Shown here: one piece after another, positions 15,450-21,559 of the stretch | Layout: every line of letters starts with the position of its first letter | How positions within the stretch are numbered: position 1 is the first letter of the stretch | Virus record (IMG/VR): IMGVR_UViG_3300004807_000151 | Span: 1-21,559 of that record | Reading direction: 5' to 3' (one strand) | DNA from: a virus | Length of the DNA stretch: 21,559 nt | Translations under genes and position numbers: made by a program | Notes under the pieces: model-generated | Seen by the model: only the letters and a program-made list of their open reading frames with translations | The model's database searches: none | What the model was told of the DNA's origin: nothing

Positions 15450-15986
15450 ATGTCTGGAACAAGAACCATTATTGATTTTGCAGTCGGTGATCAAGGAAAA
15501 GAAATGCGTGATGCTCTGTATGCAGAAATTCACGACCGGGTAATGTCACACATCGAAGACAAGAAAAAGGAAATTGCACAAGGCATCTTTGCAAATGAAG
15601 AAGTTGTGTCTGAAGCACATGACGATGAAGAAGATGATAAGAAACTTGTCAAAAAGATGGTTAAAAAAGACTGCCTAACTAAAGAAGGTATTGAAGATAC
15701 TGAAGATGAATACGACGAAGAATATGATGATGAGGAAGATGAAGAAGATTATGAATGGGATGATGAACTTGCAGAAGAACTTTCACAGTATACTGTAGAA
15801 GAAATCCAAGAATTCATGCAAACTGAAGATTTTGAACAATTGGACGAACTTTCTAAATCAACTATGGGAAGTTATTTACAAAAGGCATTGAGCCAAAAGA
15901 TGAGTGGAAGTGGAAAAAAAGATAGACTTCCTGGTATGCAGAAAGCATACAAAAATATAGCATACAGAAAGACAACAACAAAATAA
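15450..15986 (+). CDS. Acidic prohead core protein, gp67-like position
   Basis: The start is the ATG at 15450 with GGAG at 15440-15443; an upstream TTG is not needed. The 178-residue protein starts MSGTRTIIDFAVGDQGKEMRDALYAEIHDRVMSHIEDKKK, has a highly acidic centre (about residues 58-106, runs of D/E), and then LDELSKSTMGSYLQKAL, a motif recurring in phage core/scaffold-type proteins, followed by a basic tail. T4 has the acidic core proteins gp67 and gp68 at exactly this place between gp20 and gp21, where they help shape the prohead. The assignment is by position, size and charge; sequence identity to T4 gp67 was not evident. Its stop overlaps the next ATG. Confidence 0.65.
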   Translation: MSGTRTIIDFAVGDQGKEMRDALYAEIHDRVMSHIEDKKKEIAQGIFANEEVVSEAHDDEEDDKKLVKKMVKKDCLTKEGIEDTEDEYDEEYDDEEDEEDYEWDDELAEELSQYTVEEIQEFMQTEDFEQLDELSKSTMGSYLQKALSQKMSGSGKKDRLPGMQKAYKNIAYRKTTTK

Positions 15987-16231
15987 TGAAATCCTTCAAG
16001 GAATTTAAATCAAATATTGTGGAGGCCAAGGATAAAAGCTTGGATCCTCCCAATATTTTGATTATGCGTAGACAATCCATAAGGATGTATCCCAATCAAC
16101 AAAGGGTTGCTTTGTACTTTGTGGATAAAATAAATAAATATATTACTGTTCCATATACTGCTTCACAATGGTCTTCTTCGGGACCGCCAGTAGAGGAAGA
16201 ATTTCAACCAGAAGAAGAAATTAAGGATTAA
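15986..16231 (+). CDS. Small prohead core/internal protein, gp68-like position
   Basis: An 81-residue protein overlapping the upstream stop by one base. The N-terminus MKSFKEFKSNIVEA resembles the capsid-targeting sequences of T4 internal proteins (MKTYQEFIAEA type as I recall) and contains I-V-E before A at residues 11-14, which fits the gp21 cleavage consensus. The centre (ILIMRRQSIRMYPNQQRVALYFV) is basic and the C-terminus acidic and proline-rich. Position between the acidic core gene and gp21 equals that of T4 gene 68. Function as a core or packaged internal protein is inferred. Confidence 0.6.
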   Translation: MKSFKEFKSNIVEAKDKSLDPPNILIMRRQSIRMYPNQQRVALYFVDKINKYITVPYTASQWSSSGPPVEEEFQPEEEIKD

Positions 16232-16233
16232 AA

Positions 16234-16818
16234 ATGGCAAACAAATTCACTTATCAAGTATTGAGAGATACTGTAACTGATACCGTTATTAAATTAACCG
16301 GTACTTTTGACGGAACTTCTGGTAATGAATCAAATAATTCAAGAATTCAAGCAAACACTTTATATGGTGCTTTAGATGCCAACGGCGTACCATTGAGAAG
16401 CTCATTAAGTGTTAGTAATACTGCACTCGGTTATTATGATCTTCAGCTAACTGGATTGAAGTATTATGTAAACTTCGCTCAAGCTGCGCCATTAGGATCA
16501 GTTGAAGTTTTTTGGAATGGGGCCGGCGCTACTCCGGCCGCTCAATATGCAAATTCATCAACCATTTTCCATCTAAACTCACAAGGTGAATTTGGTTTAG
16601 GTGAACAACTACCTTCAATTCTAAACAATTCTGGAAACACAATTATTGGGGCTGCAAGTATAGGAAACGGAGACATGGGTGTATATACCTATGGTGCAAC
16701 AGCTAATGCAGCATATACTTTGATTATTTCTTTCCGTAAAAATAACGCTCAATATCAACGTGGTCAATTCAACGATCCGGCGGCATTCAATTTCGGCCCA
16801 TACAGCACAAGACCATAA
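16234..16818 (+). CDS. Beta-rich protein of unknown function inside the prohead module
   Basis: A 194-residue protein with no T4 counterpart at this locus. It starts MANKFTYQVLRDTVTDTVIKLTGTFDG and continues with alternating strands, NNSRIQANTLYGALD, GSVEVFWNGAGATP and AYTLIISFRKNN, ending in GPYSTRP. No transmembrane segment, coiled coil or catalytic motif is apparent. The composition (N/T/G/A-rich, beta) resembles virion surface proteins. ATG is two bases after the previous stop, GGA/AAGGA upstream serves as ribosome-binding site. A head decoration protein or minor capsid component would fit the location, but I cannot name the family. Confidence 0.65.
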   Translation: MANKFTYQVLRDTVTDTVIKLTGTFDGTSGNESNNSRIQANTLYGALDANGVPLRSSLSVSNTALGYYDLQLTGLKYYVNFAQAAPLGSVEVFWNGAGATPAAQYANSSTIFHLNSQGEFGLGEQLPSILNNSGNTIIGAASIGNGDMGVYTYGATANAAYTLIISFRKNNAQYQRGQFNDPAAFNFGPYSTRP

Positions 16819-16829
16819 GAGTTACAATA

Positions 16830-17474
16830 ATGAAACTTATCACAGAACTTACAGAATCCGTACAATATATTACGGAAGAAAAAGATGGGAAAAAGACCCT
16901 CTTCATAGAAGGTCCATTTCTAGTTTCCGAAAAACAAAATCGTAACGGCCGCATGTACAAAGAAGAGACCATGCGTAAAGAAGTTAACCGTTATGCGGAA
17001 GAATATATAAATAAAAACCGTGCCTTTGGTGAACTTGGACATCCAGATACACCATCAATCAATCTAGATAGAGTGTCACACTTAATTGTGTCTCTTCGTC
17101 AAGAGGGAACCGATTGGATAGGCAAAGCTAAAATTCTTGACACACCAATGGGTCAGATTGCAAGAAACCTTATCGAAGGTGGTGCTCAATTAGGAGTATC
17201 TTCTAGAGGTATGGGATCTCTTAAAAATGTCAATGGTGTTAATATAGTTCAAGATGACTTCTATCTAGCCACAGCGGCGGATATTGTAGCAGATCCTTCT
17301 GCTCCTGGCGCCTTTGTGCAAGGGATCATGGAAGGTAAAGAATGGATGTTAGTAAATGGTGTTTGGACCGAAATGCATTATGAAGCGGCTCGTAAGGAAT
17401 TACGTCAAGCTTCTCGCAATGAAATTGAAGCAGTAGGTCTAAAAATCTTCGAAAACTTCATTAGAAAACTATAA
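16830..17474 (+). CDS. 21: Prohead core protease gp21
   Basis: A 214-residue serine protease (T4 gp21 is 212) of the herpesvirus-assemblin-like prohead protease fold. Visible signatures are SEKQNRNGRMY (33-43), GELGHPDT with catalytic H71, and LGVSSRGMGS with nucleophile S124 or S125, then ADIVADPSAPGAFV. It degrades the scaffold and trims capsid proteins before packaging. The N-terminus MKLITELTES has L-T-E before S10, a possible self-processing site. It lies between core proteins and scaffold as in T4. Confidence 0.95.
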   Translation: MKLITELTESVQYITEEKDGKKTLFIEGPFLVSEKQNRNGRMYKEETMRKEVNRYAEEYINKNRAFGELGHPDTPSINLDRVSHLIVSLRQEGTDWIGKAKILDTPMGQIARNLIEGGAQLGVSSRGMGSLKNVNGVNIVQDDFYLATAADIVADPSAPGAFVQGIMEGKEWMLVNGVWTEMHYEAARKELRQASRNEIEAVGLKIFENFIRKL

Positions 17475-17476
17475 AA

Positions 17477-17484
17477 TATAAATA
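17477..17484 (+). promoter_or_regulatory. Late promoter motif TATAAATA (gene 22)
   Basis: Exact late consensus directly after the gene 21 stop, 39 bases before the gene 22 ATG; AAGGAG ribosome-binding site follows. Confidence 0.75.
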
Positions 17485-17515
17485 TCCAGTATAAAAATCA
17501 AGGAGATTTTCAAAA

Positions 17516-18667
17516 ATGGGAAATTTTAATCTTACTGAAGCCGCTAAAGAAATTTTAGATGCTAACGTATCCGCTAAAAGAGGCGGTCAACAACATGGAG
17601 TCGGCGATACTGCACTAAAGGCTGATGTGGCTTATGGTTCAAAATCAGCTGGTATGATCGGTCAATCACCAGAAAAATCAACAGACGAATTACCCGATTA
17701 CTTAAAGGGTGTTCCTTCTGCTACTCCTCCGGGTGCTACTCCTCCAGTCGGTTCTGAAAAAGACGGCGTTGGTGCAACTAAGCCAGAAGGACAACCACAG
17801 GAAACTCAAGGACGTACCGATTTGAGATACGTTAAGAAGCCAGACGCAGAAGATTATGAAAACATTCGTGACCGTGTAAAGTATTCTGCACCAGGACAAA
17901 CTTTTGAAAAGAATCCAGGAGCTACTTTCCAGAATTACGGTGAAGATATTGAAGCAATGCTTTCTGGTGAAAACCTTTCGGAAGAATTTAAAGAAAAGGC
18001 AACAATGATTTTCGAAGCGGCTGTAACAGCTCGTGCAGAAGAAGTTATTGTTTCTATTCAACAAGACATGCAGGAACAATTTGAAATCGCAGTTGAAGAA
18101 ATCAAAGAAGAACTTGCAGAAAAGGTTGATGGTTATCTAGATTATATGGTTGAAGAATGGATCAAAGAAAATGAACTTGCAATTGATTCGGGCCTAAAGG
18201 CTGAAATTGTTGAAGATTTCATTTCTGGTTTACACAACCTATTCAAAGAACATTACATTAACATTCCTGATGAAAAAGTTGATGTTGTTGAAGAATTGAC
18301 AAATAAAGTTGAAGAATTAGAAGATTCACTCAATGAACAGATCAAAGATGCCGTTGAACTCCGTAAAGAGTTACACGAACACAAAAAATTTGAGGCTATT
18401 TACGCAGCATGTGAAGGCCTGACGCAGACCCAAGTAGAAAAGATGAAGTCACTTGCAGAAGGTGTAGAATTTACTACTGAGGAAGAATTTGCAGACAAAC
18501 TAGAAACATTCAAAGAATCTTATTTTAAGTCGGATGTTAAAGGTGCTGACAAATCTGCTCTAGACGATGAAGTACAAATCGTAGAAGAAAAGAAACCGAT
18601 TGCTGGTAGCACAGACGCAGAAATGAATGTCTATGCAAAGGCTATCTCACAAACTCTGATTAAATAA
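17516..18667 (+). CDS. 22: Prohead scaffold protein gp22
   Basis: A 383-residue acidic, helical scaffold (T4 gp22 is about 269), so clearly longer than in T4. Residues 1-30 contain L-T-E before A9, a gp21-type site. Residues 50-105 are P/G/T-rich and probably flexible; much of the extra length is here. The conserved core begins at EDIEAMLSGENLSEEFKEKA and MIFEAAVTARAEEV (about 143-177) with I-F-E before A168, another gp21-type site. Coiled-coil prediction by eye is strong from 180 to 290. The C-terminus GLTQTQVEKMKSLAEG...FADKLETFKESYF matches gp22 of T4-like phages. It is removed by gp21 during maturation. Confidence 0.92.
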   Translation: MGNFNLTEAAKEILDANVSAKRGGQQHGVGDTALKADVAYGSKSAGMIGQSPEKSTDELPDYLKGVPSATPPGATPPVGSEKDGVGATKPEGQPQETQGRTDLRYVKKPDAEDYENIRDRVKYSAPGQTFEKNPGATFQNYGEDIEAMLSGENLSEEFKEKATMIFEAAVTARAEEVIVSIQQDMQEQFEIAVEEIKEELAEKVDGYLDYMVEEWIKENELAIDSGLKAEIVEDFISGLHNLFKEHYINIPDEKVDVVEELTNKVEELEDSLNEQIKDAVELRKELHEHKKFEAIYAACEGLTQTQVEKMKSLAEGVEFTTEEEFADKLETFKESYFKSDVKGADKSALDDEVQIVEEKKPIAGSTDAEMNVYAKAISQTLIK

Positions 18668-18670
18668 ATA
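18663..18670 (+). promoter_or_regulatory. Late promoter-like motif AATAAATA (gene 23)
   Basis: One mismatch to the late consensus, overlapping the gene 22 stop; the ATG of gene 23 is 43 bases away, preceded by TAAGGAG. Confidence 0.45.
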
Positions 18671-18705
18671 ATAATTTTAACAGATACTAATAAGGAGATA
18701 ATTAG

Positions 18706-20049
18706 ATGTATCTAACAGAAGAACTTCAGAAAAAATGGCAGCCAATTCTGGAACATCCAGAACTAGAAACCATTAAGGACCCATACAAGAAAGCGGTTAC
18801 CGCACTTGTATTGGAAAATCAACAAGCGGCTCTAAAAGAATCTCGTCAGATGCTGAACGAAGTTTCTGATCAGGGTCCGACTAACGTTGCTGGCGGCGTA
18901 TCAAACTTCGATCCAATTTTGATCTCTCTTGTTCGCCGTGCATTACCTAATCTGATTGCGTATGACGTTGCTGGCGTTCAGCCAATGACTGGTCCTACCG
19001 GTTTGATCTTCGCAATGCGTGCTCGTTATCAGAACCAAACTGGTACAGAAGCTTTCTACAACGAAGCTAATACTGTATTCTCTGGTCGTACTGACGCTAA
19101 CAACCCATATGGTTTCCAAGGTACTGTTGCAACCGATACCGCTAACAGCGCTATCTCCAATATCTCTGGTGCGAATACTGTATTCTCAACTGGTATTGGT
19201 ATTTCAACTGCTAACGCTGAAATTTTGGGTTCTGACGCATCAGCTCAAGGTTTTGCAGAAATGGCATTCAGCATTGAAAAGGTTACTGTAACCGCTCAAA
19301 GCCGTGCATTGAAGGCAGAATACTCTCTTGAACTTGCTCAAGACCTTAAAGCTATTCATGGTCTGGATGCTGAAACTGAACTTTCTAACATCCTTTCTAC
19401 TGAAATCCTTGCTGAAATCAACCGTGAAGTTATTCGTACTATCTACACTTGTGCTGTCGCAGGTGCTCAGTATGGTACTACAACTGCTGGTTACTTCGAC
19501 CTTGACACCGACTCTAACGGTCGTTGGTCAGTTGAACGTTTCAAGGGTCTTATTTTCCAGATCGAACGTGATGCTAACGTAATCGCTAAGCAGACTCGTC
19601 GTGGTAAGGGTAATGTTCTTATCGTATCTTCTGACGTTGCATCTGCAATGGCAATGGCTGGTGTTCTTTCTTACACACCTGCTCTGTCTGCTGATCTACA
19701 GGTAGACGATACTGGTAACACCTTCGCTGGTATGTTACACGGCCGTATTAAGGTCTACATCGACCCATATTTCGGTGGTTATACTTCTAACCAGGAACTT
19801 GTTACAATCGGTTATAAGGGTTCTTCTCCTTATGATGCTGGTCTTTTCTACTGCCCATACGTTCCTCTACAGATGGTTCGTGCAGTTGACCAGTTCACTT
19901 TCCAACCAAAGATTGGATTCAAGACTCGTTACGGAATGGTTGCAAACCCATTCGCACAGGGACCAACCATCCCAGCAAGCTTGAACCAAACTCTGCAGCC
20001 ACGCACCAACGTGTACTACAGAATCTTCGGTGTAAAGAACCTTATGTAA
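18706..20049 (+). CDS. 23: Major capsid protein gp23
   Basis: A 447-residue HK97-fold major head protein (T4 gp23 is 521, with shorter versions usual in divergent T4-like phages). GVSNFDPILISLVRRALPNLIAYDVAGVQPMTGPTGLIFAMRARY (from about residue 64) is diagnostic. The N-terminal ~52 residues are a helical propeptide; L-N-E before V53 is a plausible gp21 cleavage point near the expected place. The conserved C-terminus (FQPKIGFKTRYGMVANPF) is intact. Codons are strongly biased to GGT, CGT, GCT, AAC and TTC compared with neighbours, as expected for the most abundant virion protein. AAGGAG precedes the ATG and a terminator follows. Confidence 0.97.
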   Translation: MYLTEELQKKWQPILEHPELETIKDPYKKAVTALVLENQQAALKESRQMLNEVSDQGPTNVAGGVSNFDPILISLVRRALPNLIAYDVAGVQPMTGPTGLIFAMRARYQNQTGTEAFYNEANTVFSGRTDANNPYGFQGTVATDTANSAISNISGANTVFSTGIGISTANAEILGSDASAQGFAEMAFSIEKVTVTAQSRALKAEYSLELAQDLKAIHGLDAETELSNILSTEILAEINREVIRTIYTCAVAGAQYGTTTAGYFDLDTDSNGRWSVERFKGLIFQIERDANVIAKQTRRGKGNVLIVSSDVASAMAMAGVLSYTPALSADLQVDDTGNTFAGMLHGRIKVYIDPYFGGYTSNQELVTIGYKGSSPYDAGLFYCPYVPLQMVRAVDQFTFQPKIGFKTRYGMVANPFAQGPTIPASLNQTLQPRTNVYYRIFGVKNLM

Positions 20050-20079
20050 TGATAAAATCCCCATTAAGAGGGAGTTTAG

Positions 20080-20105
20080 AGAGGCACTTCGGTGCCTCTT
20101 TTTTT
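20080..20105 (+). terminator. Intrinsic terminator with TTCG tetraloop after gene 23
   Basis: Eight-base-pair stem AGAGGCAC / GTGCCTCT around TTCG followed by seven T. It closes the head gene unit 30 bases after the capsid stop. Confidence 0.9.
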
Positions 20106-20109
20106 GTCT

Positions 20110-20117
20110 TCTAAATA
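20110..20117 (+). promoter_or_regulatory. Late promoter-like motif TCTAAATA
   Basis: One mismatch to TATAAATA immediately after the gene 23 terminator and 28 bases before the next ATG; a new promoter is needed here because the terminator ends upstream transcription. TAGGAG follows as ribosome-binding site. Confidence 0.4.
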
Positions 20118-20137
20118 GTGGATTATAGGAGATAATC

Positions 20138-20668
20138 ATGACTGTTTTAACTCGTACACCACAGAACACAAATTTACTACAACCTACAAAGTTTTTATTA
20201 ACTTTCACTAGGATTCCAGATGTTCAGTATTTCTGTCAAGAGGTGAACATTCCTGGTGCAACTATGCCTGAAGCACAAATTCAATCACCTTTCCACAATT
20301 ACACCATAGCTGGTTTAAATATTCAGTATAATTTATTGAATATTGGATTCTTAGTTGATGAATCTTTGCGTTCTTGGAGAAATATCTACAATTGGTTTCT
20401 TGCAATTTCTTCACCGGTAGGTTTTGAAGAAAGAAATAGATATCAGATGATACAAAATGGAGGAGTTTTACCTAACTTTCCAAGTTATTCTGATGCAATT
20501 TTAACCATCATGTCCAATCTAAACAACCCAATAGCACGGGTTCAATTTTACAATGCTTTTCCAACTTCTCTTTCTGATATATCATTTGACACTAAATCAT
20601 CGGCAGATCACATTATTACTGCTGATGCTTCGTTCAATTATGAATATTTCGAATTTTTAGACCCTTGA
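20138..20668 (+). CDS. Tail-tube-fold protein (gp19/gp54-like tail protein)
   Basis: A 176-residue protein with KFLLTFTRIPDVQYFCQEVNIPGATMPEAQ near the N-terminus and IQYNLLNIGFLVDESLRSWRNIYNWFLAI in the middle, followed by a final beta segment. This pattern (F-x-R-I-P-x-V-x-Y-F-C-Q, later F-L-V-D-E and I-Y-N-W) is one I associate with tube-like tail proteins of T4-like phages that are distinct from gp19. Tube initiator (gp54-like) or another tube-end protein is likely; T4 gp3, the tube terminator of similar length, is the alternative by size and placement. Good TAGGAG site. Its stop overlaps the -35 box of the uvsY promoter. Confidence 0.65.
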   Translation: MTVLTRTPQNTNLLQPTKFLLTFTRIPDVQYFCQEVNIPGATMPEAQIQSPFHNYTIAGLNIQYNLLNIGFLVDESLRSWRNIYNWFLAISSPVGFEERNRYQMIQNGGVLPNFPSYSDAILTIMSNLNNPIARVQFYNAFPTSLSDISFDTKSSADHIITADASFNYEYFEFLDP

Positions 20669-20693
20669 ATTATATTATAAATTGTGATATAAT
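20665..20693 (+). promoter_or_regulatory. Sigma70-type promoter for uvsY
   Basis: TTGAAT (20665-20670), a 17-base spacer and TATAAT (20688-20693) with TG at 20685-20686 (extended -10). This is a close host sigma70 consensus, unlike the T4-late TATAAATA motifs elsewhere in the window, and would allow early or middle expression of uvsY. Confidence 0.7.
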
Positions 20694-20720
20694 TCAGATT
20701 TAACTTATTATTATTTTATT

Positions 20721-21155
20721 ATGGACGAAATACAAAAATTACTAGAACACTGGAAAAAAGATTCCATTGTAGATCAAACAGAACCAAGTAAGGAACTGTT
20801 AAAGATTCCTTTACTTCATAGTAAGTATCTTGAAATGCTTATCGAATATAAGATGCAAGTCAAGAAGCTTCAATTCGATTATCAAAAGATGAAAAAATTG
20901 AAGTGGGAATATTACACCGGCAAATTAGATCAAGACGATCTAGAAAAATATGGATGGGAACCTTTCCCATTTACCCTCAAATCTGACATATCTACATACT
21001 TAGAAGCTGATCAAGATTTAGTCAATATTCTAAAAAAGAAATGCGTTTATGATGAATGTGTTTCTGCGGTCGAATCAATTATGTCAGAACTCAAAAGTAG
21101 AACTTTCCAATTAAGAGATTATATTGGTTGGGAGAAATTTATCGGCGGACAATAA
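20721..21155 (+). CDS. uvsY: UvsY recombination, repair and ssDNA-binding mediator
   Basis: A 144-residue, charged helical protein (T4 UvsY is 137). MDEIQKLLEHWKKDSIVDQTE, IPLLHSKYLEMLIEYK, KLKWEYYTGKLD and the end SRTFQLRDYIGWEKFIGG match UvsY of T4-like phages. UvsY loads the UvsX recombinase on gp32-coated single-stranded DNA for recombination-dependent replication. There is no Shine-Dalgarno before the ATG (TTATTATTTTATT), so initiation is weak or leader-independent. A sigma70-type promoter directly upstream distinguishes it from the structural genes. An AAAGGAG site for the following gene begins right at its stop. Confidence 0.88.
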   Translation: MDEIQKLLEHWKKDSIVDQTEPSKELLKIPLLHSKYLEMLIEYKMQVKKLQFDYQKMKKLKWEYYTGKLDQDDLEKYGWEPFPFTLKSDISTYLEADQDLVNILKKKCVYDECVSAVESIMSELKSRTFQLRDYIGWEKFIGGQ

Positions 21156-21167
21156 AAGGAGAATGAA

Positions 21168-21559
21168 ATGTTTGATGAAAATGGTTTTTATGCCAGTATA
21201 ATACCACTAATCGATAGAATTAAAGATTTGGGTAATGATATTGTTGGTTGTGAAATTGGTGTATGTGAAGGATGTAGCTTGAAGTATACATTAGAAAATG
21301 CCGATATCAAAATTATACATGCTATCGATCCATATGTGGATTTTCAAGATTTTTATGGTCGAATTGAACAAGACGTATTAGATAATTTTAAACAGAAATT
21401 TGAAGATATTCAGAATGGTTTTGAAAACAAAATCAACTTTATCCAAAAATATTCAGACGATGCAAAAGATGACATTGAAGATGATTCTTTAGATTATATT
21501 TTTATTGATGGTAATCATAGTTATGATTTTGTTTGTAGAGATATGCAGAATTATTATTC
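21168..21559 (+). CDS. SAM-dependent methyltransferase, 3'-truncated by window end
   Basis: The first 130 codons are present. ATG at 21168 is preceded by AAAGGAG; an ATG at 21163 is out of frame. IVGCEIGVCEGCSL (about 25-38) is a motif I SAM-binding loop of class I methyltransferases, HAIDPYVDF (51-59) follows, and DYIFIDGNHSYDFV (109-122) matches the Methyltransf_24-type D-G-x-H-x-Y motif. Such enzymes modify sugars or other small substrates; the acceptor cannot be told. It is the gene immediately after uvsY and probably cotranscribed with it. The C-terminal part and any operon partners lie outside the window. Confidence 0.75.
   Translation, partial: MFDENGFYASIIPLIDRIKDLGNDIVGCEIGVCEGCSLKYTLENADIKIIHAIDPYVDFQDFYGRIEQDVLDNFKQKFEDIQNGFENKINFIQKYSDDAKDDIEDDSLDYIFIDGNHSYDFVCRDMQNYY

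Noticed and set aside
16133-16140. AATAAATA as a late promoter for the 16234 gene
   Set aside because: Mismatched, inside the 81-aa coding sequence and about 94 bases from the start in an A/T run; too weak to call.
17702-18079. 125-codon minus-strand frame inside gene 22
   Set aside because: Antisense shadow of a well-supported scaffold gene; Phe/Ser/Cys-rich composition is typical of non-coding complement and no start signals are present.
19867-20208. 113-codon minus-strand frame across the end of gene 23
   Set aside because: Crosses the terminator and antisense to conserved capsid C-terminus; no ribosome-binding site or recognisable motif.

Overview
The window is a 21.6 kb stretch of an AT-rich, T4-like myovirus genome (tailed phage with a contractile tail). 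The evidence is a nearly complete T4-order morphogenesis block on the + strand: neck (gp13, gp14), tail terminator (gp15), terminase (gp16, gp17), sheath and tube (gp18, gp19), portal (gp20), prohead core proteins, prohead protease (gp21), scaffold (gp22), major capsid protein (gp23) and UvsY. Sequence style (AYNxAN fibre repeats, short gp13, acidic core protein, gp23 followed by a tube-like gene and uvsY) resembles the divergent T4-like phages of aquatic bacteria more than T4 itself. A host with heptose-containing LPS (Gram-negative heterotroph) is suggested by an hldD-like gene, but this is inference.

Layout. 1-3678: tail fibre/adhesin region, consisting of a 5'-truncated heptad-repeat fibre, a predicted beta-helix fibre with a jelly-roll-like C-terminus, a 45-aa membrane-type ORF and a small 84-aa protein. 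3644-4495 (minus strand): the only reverse-strand gene, a C-terminally short HldD-type sugar epimerase. 4544-7189: gp13-gp14-gp15, in which gp14 and gp15 carry a related extra C-terminal domain. 7216-9057: an inserted cassette of three virion-type proteins between gp15 and gp16; the last has its own terminator. 9139-13612: gp16, gp17, gp18, gp19 and a terminator. 13670-20049: portal, two prohead core-like proteins, an unidentified beta-rich protein, gp21, gp22, gp23 and a terminator. 20138-21559: a tail-tube-fold protein, uvsY and the 5' part of a SAM methyltransferase.

Expression logic seen in the sequence. T4-type late promoter motifs (TATAAATA or one mismatch) lie 20-40 bases before most transcription-unit starts. 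Three intrinsic terminators, all with a C(TTCG)G tetraloop, follow the 215-aa cassette protein, the tube protein and the capsid protein. uvsY instead has a sigma70-type promoter with a consensus -10, extended TG and 17-bp spacer, which fits its role in DNA replication and recombination. Many genes overlap or abut by TAATG, implying translational coupling. Sites resembling the gp21 cleavage consensus (I/L-x-E before a small residue) are visible near the N-termini of gp21, gp22 and the 81-aa core protein, and (less canonically) gp23, which fits a gp21-driven head maturation pathway. No tRNA gene, CRISPR array, insertion sequence or integrase was seen, and no gene-free stretch exceeds 100 bases.
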